A stretch of DNA of 64,000 nt from NCBI RefSeq assembly GCF_000381965.1, contig NZ_KB908463.1, positions 55,221 to 119,220 on the forward strand, in the 5' to 3' direction. This DNA comes from Oceanimonas smirnovii ATCC BAA-899 (lineage in GTDB: Bacteria; Pseudomonadota; Gammaproteobacteria; Enterobacterales; Aeromonadaceae). The translations under genes were made by a program, and so were the position numbers. This document shows positions 59,843-64,000 of the stretch, piece by piece; position 1 is the stretch's first letter, and each line of letters opens with the position of its first letter. Under the pieces are notes generated by a model, which was given only the letters and a program-made list of their open reading frames with translations, was not told the origin of the DNA and searched no databases.

Positions 59843-60507
59843 CAGCTCACCTCAAAAGGTGCCGGAGCGGTAAATTCCAGCCGGTGCTTATATCTGGGAT
59901 GTTTGAATGCCAGATAGGCCGCATGCAGTTGCAGCTGAGAAGCCATGGCCAGCGCCTCACCCTCGGCATAGAGATTGTCGCCCAGTATGGGATGACCCAG
60001 GCTCAGCATATGCACCCGAAGCTGATGGGATCGACCGGTTACGGGAGTCAGTTCCATCAGGCTGCGGTGGTTTTCACGACGCAGGCAGCGCCAGTGCGTG
60101 AGCGCCGCCTTGCCCTGTTCATGATTCACCATATGCCGGGGGCGGTTGGGCCAGTCGCAGCACAGGGGCAGATCCACGCTGCCCTTGTCTTCGTCCGGCC
60201 GGCCATATACCCAGGCATAGTAGCGTTTTTCAGTTTCCCGCTCGCGAAACTGACGGCTCATCTCCCGGTGTGCCTTGGGGTTCAGCGCCATCACAATCAC
60301 GCCCGATGTGGCCATATCCAGCCGGTGCACTACCTGCACCGTCGGAAACACGCGGGATACCCTGAGCGACAGGCTGTCAAAGTGCACCGGATCCCGTCCG
60401 GGAACACTCAGCAAACCACTGGGCTTGTTCAGTACAATAATGCTGTCGTCCCGGTACAATATTTCAAAAGGTGGATCCGCCGGCGGATCATAATGCAGCA
60501 ATACCAT
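59842..60507 (-). CDS. rluA: RluA pseudouridine synthase
   Basis: Makes pseudouridine at 23S rRNA U746 and tRNA U32. The 221-residue, single-domain product lacks an S4 domain, as does RluA (219 in E. coli); HRLDMATSG holds the catalytic Asp (about 64). GRSHQLRVH and GDNLY are further family motifs. It follows rapA by 17 bases on the same strand, the same pairing as in E. coli. Confidence 0.95.
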   Translation of the reverse strand: MVLLHYDPPADPPFEILYRDDSIIVLNKPSGLLSVPGRDPVHFDSLSLRVSRVFPTVQVVHRLDMATSGVIVMALNPKAHREMSRQFRERETEKRYYAWVYGRPDEDKGSVDLPLCCDWPNRPRHMVNHEQGKAALTHWRCLRRENHRSLMELTPVTGRSHQLRVHMLSLGHPILGDNLYAEGEALAMASQLQLHAAYLAFKHPRYKHRLEFTAPAPFEVS

Positions 60508-60524
60508 GGTCTGGCTCAGTATCC

Positions 60525-63398
60525 TTATTGATGACTTACCACAATAAACCGAATTGCATCCAGCTTTAAGCGGGTATGGCTGAGCAGATTATCCAGTTCG
60601 GCTTTCAGCTCCACAACATGATCAATTTCACTCTGCCGTACGTTCGGATTTACCTTGGCCAGCTGCTGAAGTCGGGTCAGTTCCTGTTCCATGGACTCAT
60701 GCATGCGAGTACGGGCGGCTTCTACCAGCTGCTCCATCTGTTGTTCGGCCACCGGTGTGGCCAGCTGCAGTTGCTGATGAATAAAGCTCTGTGATGCGTT
60801 CACCAGTTTGCTGCCCAGATGGCGGTTAATGGGGCTGAGTTGTTTGTCAAAGGCCTCAAAGCTGACTTTATCAGCCAGGTTATTACCGTTTTTATCCAGC
60901 AGCAGACGAATGGGAGCGGGCGGTAAAAAGCGGTAGAGCTGAGTATGATGAGCCGATTCGGCCACAAAAATCAGCTCTACAAACTGAGTGCCTACCGGCA
61001 GCGCCTTATTCTTGAGAATGGCCACAGAGGTGGTGCCTATCTCGGATCCCAGCACCAGATCGATGCCGCCGCGGATCATGGGATGATCCCAGCTTACAAA
61101 TTGCAGATCGTCCCGGCCCAGAGCGGTATGCCGATCAAACGTGATGCTGGTGCCATCTTCGGGCAGGGCTGGGAAGCTAGGGATCAGCATCTGCTCGGTG
61201 GGGCGCAGCACAATGGCATTTTCACCCTTGTCGTCCTGATGAATGCCCACTTCATCAAACAGCTTGATGGCAAAAATGGCCAGCGTCGGATCGTCGTCTT
61301 TTTCGGCCAGTTGAGCAGCCAGATCCTGATGAGTAAAGGTGCCGCTGGAATTGAGCTCAAGCAGCCGGTCACGGCCTTGCTCCATCTGATCAATCAGCTT
61401 GCGTGTCATGATCTGAGTATCGGCAATCAACTGATTCAGGGCGTCGGTATCCTGACCATGACCAGCCAGAATTTCCAGCAGGCGCTCAGACATTTGCTGA
61501 TATACCGGCTGACCTACGGCATTGGGTTTGCTGAAGGCATCCATACCTTCTTGATACCAGAGGGTCAGCGCCTGCTGGGCGGTGCCTTCAAGATAGGGTA
61601 CATGAATGTCGATATCATGCTGCTGGCCAATACGATCCAGACGACCAATACGCTGCTCCAGCAGATCCGGGTTCAGGGGCAGGTCAAACAGCACCAGCTG
61701 ATGAGAGAACTGGAAATTACGGCCTTCCGAGCCAATTTCGGAGCAGATCATCACCTGAGCACCGCCTTCCTGCTGAGCAAAGTAGGCGGCTGCCTTATCC
61801 CGTTCCAGTAATGACATACCTTCATGGAATACGGTTCCGCGAATGCCTTCCTTGGTGCGCAGTATTTCTTCCAGTGCAAGAGCCACCCCCGCCTTGGCGG
61901 TGATAATAAGAATCTTGTTATTGCGGTTTTCCTTAAGAAACTCAAGCAGCCATTCAACCCGGCTGTCGAACTGGGTCCAGCTGCTGTCGCCGCCTTCAAA
62001 CTGGCGGTAGATCTCTTCCGGATACAGGGCTTGTAACGCCTGAGCGGCATTATCCTGATGGCTTCCCATCATACTGGCCACGCGAATGGCAGTCTGATAT
62101 TGGCTGGGCAGAGGCAGAGGATGCAAATGCAGCTGGCGCGCCGGAAAGCCCTTGATAGACTGGCGGGTGTTACGGAACAACAGGCGACCGGTACCGTGAT
62201 GATCAAGCAGCCGGGCCAGCAGCGCGCGGCGTTGCTCGGGGGTATTCAGGCTGGCGCTGTCTTCACCGTCCATAAAGGGAGCCAGTCGTTCCAGAGCGGT
62301 GGCATCCAGTGGTGTGTCACTCAGCAGTGCTTCTGCGGCCTCAGCCAGAGGCTGATATTCTTCTTCTTCCGCCAGAAAGGCGTTGTAATCATAAAAACGC
62401 TCGGGATCGAGCAGACGCAGCCGGGCAAAGTGACTTTCATGACCTTGCTGATCCGGAGTGGCGGTAAGCAGCAGTACGCCGGGAGTTTCTTCCGCCAGCG
62501 CTTCTACCACTTCGTAGGCACGGCTTGGGCGTTCGGCATCCCACACCAGGTGATGAGCTTCGTCTACCACCAGCAGATCCCAGTCGCTGTCGGCCAGCTG
62601 CTCAAAGCGCTTACGCTTTTTGGTAATAAAATCGAGGCTGCACAGCACCAGCTGCTCGGTATCAAACGGGTTGGCTGAATCGGCAAAGGCTTCCACGCAG
62701 CGTTCTTCGTCGAACAGTGCAAAGTGCAGGTTGAAACGGCGCAACATCTCTACCAGCCATTGGTGGATCAGGGCGTCGGGCACCAGGATCAGAATGCGCG
62801 CAGCACGGCCCGACAGCCATTGCTGCTGAATAATCATGCCTGCTTCAATGGTCTTGCCGAGGCCCACTTCATCGGCCAGCAATACCCGCGGGGCATGACG
62901 GTTACCCACTTCATGGGCAATATGCAGCTGATGCGGAATAAGACCAATGCGGCCGCTGCCCAGACCACGCAGGGGAGAGCGACGTTGATTGAATTGATGC
63001 ATCAGTGCCTGGTAACGCAGATTAAAACGGCCAATTTTGTCAATCTGGCCGGCAAACAGCCGTTCCTGAGGTTTGTTCAGCTTGATAAAGTGGTTGAGAA
63101 AGGTTTCCTTCAGACTGGTTTCTTCTTCCGTATCCAGGCGCTTGCCGTGATAAACCAGCAAACCATCCTGCTCCGATACCGACTCTACTTCCAGCTCCCA
63201 GTCTTCATGACTGCTAATTACGTCTCCGGGATTAAACATGACACGGGTAACAGGAGCATCATTAATGGCATACATGCGGTTTTCACCACAGGCAGGAAAC
63301 AACATGGTGACCATGCGCACATCAATGGCGACCACGGTCCCCAGTCCCAGATCGGTTTCGGTATCGCTGATCCAACGCTGGCCGAGGGAAAAAGGCAT
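60525..63398 (-). CDS. rapA: RNA polymerase-associated ATPase RapA (HepA)
   Basis: SWI/SNF-type ATPase that recycles stalled RNA polymerase. The 957-residue protein has an N-terminal Tudor/SH3-like region, helicase lobe 1 with LADEVGLGKTIEAG (about 172-185) and DEAHH (about 280), lobe 2 with SEIGSEGRNFQFSHQLV and RIGRLDRIGQ, and a C-terminal RapA domain. Full length. It is divergent from the rRNA operon immediately next to it. Confidence 0.96.
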   Translation of the reverse strand: MPFSLGQRWISDTETDLGLGTVVAIDVRMVTMLFPACGENRMYAINDAPVTRVMFNPGDVISSHEDWELEVESVSEQDGLLVYHGKRLDTEEETSLKETFLNHFIKLNKPQERLFAGQIDKIGRFNLRYQALMHQFNQRRSPLRGLGSGRIGLIPHQLHIAHEVGNRHAPRVLLADEVGLGKTIEAGMIIQQQWLSGRAARILILVPDALIHQWLVEMLRRFNLHFALFDEERCVEAFADSANPFDTEQLVLCSLDFITKKRKRFEQLADSDWDLLVVDEAHHLVWDAERPSRAYEVVEALAEETPGVLLLTATPDQQGHESHFARLRLLDPERFYDYNAFLAEEEEYQPLAEAAEALLSDTPLDATALERLAPFMDGEDSASLNTPEQRRALLARLLDHHGTGRLLFRNTRQSIKGFPARQLHLHPLPLPSQYQTAIRVASMMGSHQDNAAQALQALYPEEIYRQFEGGDSSWTQFDSRVEWLLEFLKENRNNKILIITAKAGVALALEEILRTKEGIRGTVFHEGMSLLERDKAAAYFAQQEGGAQVMICSEIGSEGRNFQFSHQLVLFDLPLNPDLLEQRIGRLDRIGQQHDIDIHVPYLEGTAQQALTLWYQEGMDAFSKPNAVGQPVYQQMSERLLEILAGHGQDTDALNQLIADTQIMTRKLIDQMEQGRDRLLELNSSGTFTHQDLAAQLAEKDDDPTLAIFAIKLFDEVGIHQDDKGENAIVLRPTEQMLIPSFPALPEDGTSITFDRHTALGRDDLQFVSWDHPMIRGGIDLVLGSEIGTTSVAILKNKALPVGTQFVELIFVAESAHHTQLYRFLPPAPIRLLLDKNGNNLADKVSFEAFDKQLSPINRHLGSKLVNASQSFIHQQLQLATPVAEQQMEQLVEAARTRMHESMEQELTRLQQLAKVNPNVRQSEIDHVVELKAELDNLLSHTRLKLDAIRFIVVSHQ

Positions 63399-63583
63399 TC
63401 AATTCTCCAAGCTGAAGAGGGCTGTAAAAAAGGGGCGCTATCTTACCTTAAAGCATCAGATAGCTGCACCCGTGATTGATCCTGAACATGAGTATAAGAA
63501 ACAGCATATAAAGAAGGAAAACAGGCTTTTGCATAAAAAACAAACGAACAGTATTGAAGTGATAAAAAACGTCAAAAAAGCCC

Positions 63584-63611
63584 TTGCGCAAAAATCGCGG
63601 CTCCCTATAAT
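63584..63611 (+). promoter_or_regulatory. rRNA promoter P1
   Basis: TTGCGC, 16-base spacer, TATAAT then GCGCATCCACTGACACGG, almost the E. coli rrn P1 start region with its GC-rich discriminator, subject to ppGpp control. An A-rich tract upstream may be the UP element. Confidence 0.88.
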
Positions 63612-63688
63612 GCGCATCCACTGACACGGGGCAACACGCCAACGGTCACAAACGTTGAAAGACAACAAAATAAAGTTTGATTCAACGC

Positions 63689-63716
63689 TTGACGAACACC
63701 AAGAGTTGCGTAGAAT
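63689..63716 (+). promoter_or_regulatory. rRNA promoter P2
   Basis: TTGACG, 16-base spacer, TAGAAT, about 105 bases downstream of P1, as in E. coli rrn operons. Confidence 0.75.
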
Positions 63717-63725
63717 ACGCAGCCC

Positions 63726-63758
63726 TGACCAGCGAAAGCGGTCAACGCTCTTTAACAA
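63726..63758 (+). promoter_or_regulatory. rRNA leader boxB-like hairpin and boxA
   Basis: TGACC-A-GC-GAAA-GC-GGTCA forms a small hairpin (63726-63744), followed by CGCTCTTTAACAA (63746-63758), a boxA-like Nus factor site for rRNA antitermination. Confidence 0.75.
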
Positions 63759-63882
63759 TTTATCAAGCAAACTGTGTGGGCACTCGCAGTCGATTGAGAA
63801 ACAAAAAATATTGTTTTTCAATGATTTGTGAAGTGCACTAGAAATAGCAGCAATTCAGATATTCATTGAGCATCAAATCTTT

Positions 63883-64000
63883 AATTGAAGAGTTTGATCA
63901 TGGCTCAGATTGAACGCTGGCGGCAGGCCTAACACATGCAAGTCGAGCGGTAACAGGAGAGTAGCTTGCTACTTTTGCTGACGAGCGGCGGACGGGTGAG
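63883..64000 (+). rRNA. rrs: 16S ribosomal RNA, 5' end (partial)
   Basis: AATTGAAGAGTTTGATC is the conserved 5' end of bacterial 16S rRNA, followed by ATGGCTCAG, GAACGCTGGCGGCAGGCC and the V1 region to GGCGGACGGGTGAG. About 118 bases are in the window and the rest runs off the right edge. V1 (GGTAACAGGAGAGTAGCTTG) resembles Aeromonadales/Vibrionales, but this short piece does not settle the genus. Confidence 0.98.

Larger units (their letters stand above)
63399..63881 (+). promoter_or_regulatory. rRNA operon promoter and leader region
   Basis: This 480-bp stretch has no credible gene. It holds the rapA promoter (minus strand, not identified), an A/T-rich upstream segment (63560-63580) that may be an UP element, promoters P1 and P2, and the antitermination signals of the leader, detailed separately. 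Confidence 0.85.

Noticed and set aside
60945..61811. 288-codon plus-strand frame opposite rapA
   Set aside because: Antisense to the conserved RapA C-terminal half; no family resemblance.

Overview
This is a contiguous, gene-dense stretch of chromosome from a gammaproteobacterium. Gene content and order are those of the groESL / efp / psd-rsgA-orn / amiB-mutL-miaA-hfq-hflXKC-purA / rplU-rpmA-obgE / apaHG-rsmA-pdxA-surA-lptD / rapA blocks shared by Enterobacterales, Vibrionales and Aeromonadales. The fairly high G+C and the combination with prkB-yheU-yheT, slyD-slyX-WD40-fkpA and yheS-rlmJ suggest Aeromonadales of the Oceanimonas/Oceanisphaera/Zobellella type. That assignment is inference from gene content; no search was run. 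No prophage, insertion sequence, CRISPR array or integrative element was seen.

Layout. Positions 1-4.0 kb: a di-haem cytochrome c peroxidase, prkB, yheU-yheT and a LysE-type exporter. 4.1-6.1 kb: an acyltransferase and a LysR regulator that probably starts at CTG. 6.2-13.8 kb: an AraC-like/yheS/TIGR02444/rlmJ operon, yheV, the peptidyl-prolyl isomerases slyD and fkpA, slyX, a WD40 lipoprotein and a GIY-YIG nuclease. 13.8-19.1 kb: a SIMPL protein, an orphan DsbD-alpha domain protein, fxsA, a MATE exporter, and groESL behind a clear sigma-32 promoter. 19.3-21.7 kb: a two-gene periplasmic-sensor/degenerate GGDEF-EAL module. 21.7-26.7 kb: epmB, efp, guaC, a VOC protein and epmA, so EF-P and two of its modification enzymes lie together. 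26.8-33.2 kb: a DUF4136 lipoprotein, mscM, psd, rsgA and orn. 33.4-34.2 kb: a tandem tRNA-Gly(GCC) array. 34.3-46.6 kb: queG, nnr, tsaE, amiB, mutL, miaA, hfq, hflX, hflK, hflC, purA. 46.8-50.3 kb: ispB, rplU, rpmA, obgE, folA. 50.3-57.0 kb (minus strand): lptD, surA, pdxA, rsmA, apaG, apaH. 57.3-63.4 kb: djlA, a 2-hydroxyacid dehydrogenase, a DUF3530 protein, rluA, rapA. The window ends in an rRNA operon: two tandem promoters, a boxA leader and about 118 bases of 16S rRNA.

Themes. Most genes are core housekeeping: translation and ribosome maturation (efp/epmAB, rsgA, obgE, rsmA, rlmJ, rluA, tsaE, miaA, queG, L21/L27), protein folding and envelope assembly (groESL, slyD, fkpA, surA, lptD, djlA, hflKC), and nucleotide metabolism (purA, guaC, folA, orn, apaH).

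The unusual material is small-scale. (1) Four identical tRNA-Gly genes alternate with four degenerate tRNA-like elements, the whole arranged as an exact 426-bp duplicated dimer. (2) A cysteine-free SUOX-fold-like periplasmic protein is translationally coupled to a transmembrane protein whose GGDEF and EAL signatures are both destroyed; it resembles a PruR/DcpA-type pterin-sensing pair. (3) A stand-alone DsbD-alpha domain has a shortened active-site loop. (4) An intrinsic terminator sits in the guaC leader. (5) Several dispersed intergenic repeat families and perfect inverted repeats are present, plus non-canonical or mutually overlapping start codons.
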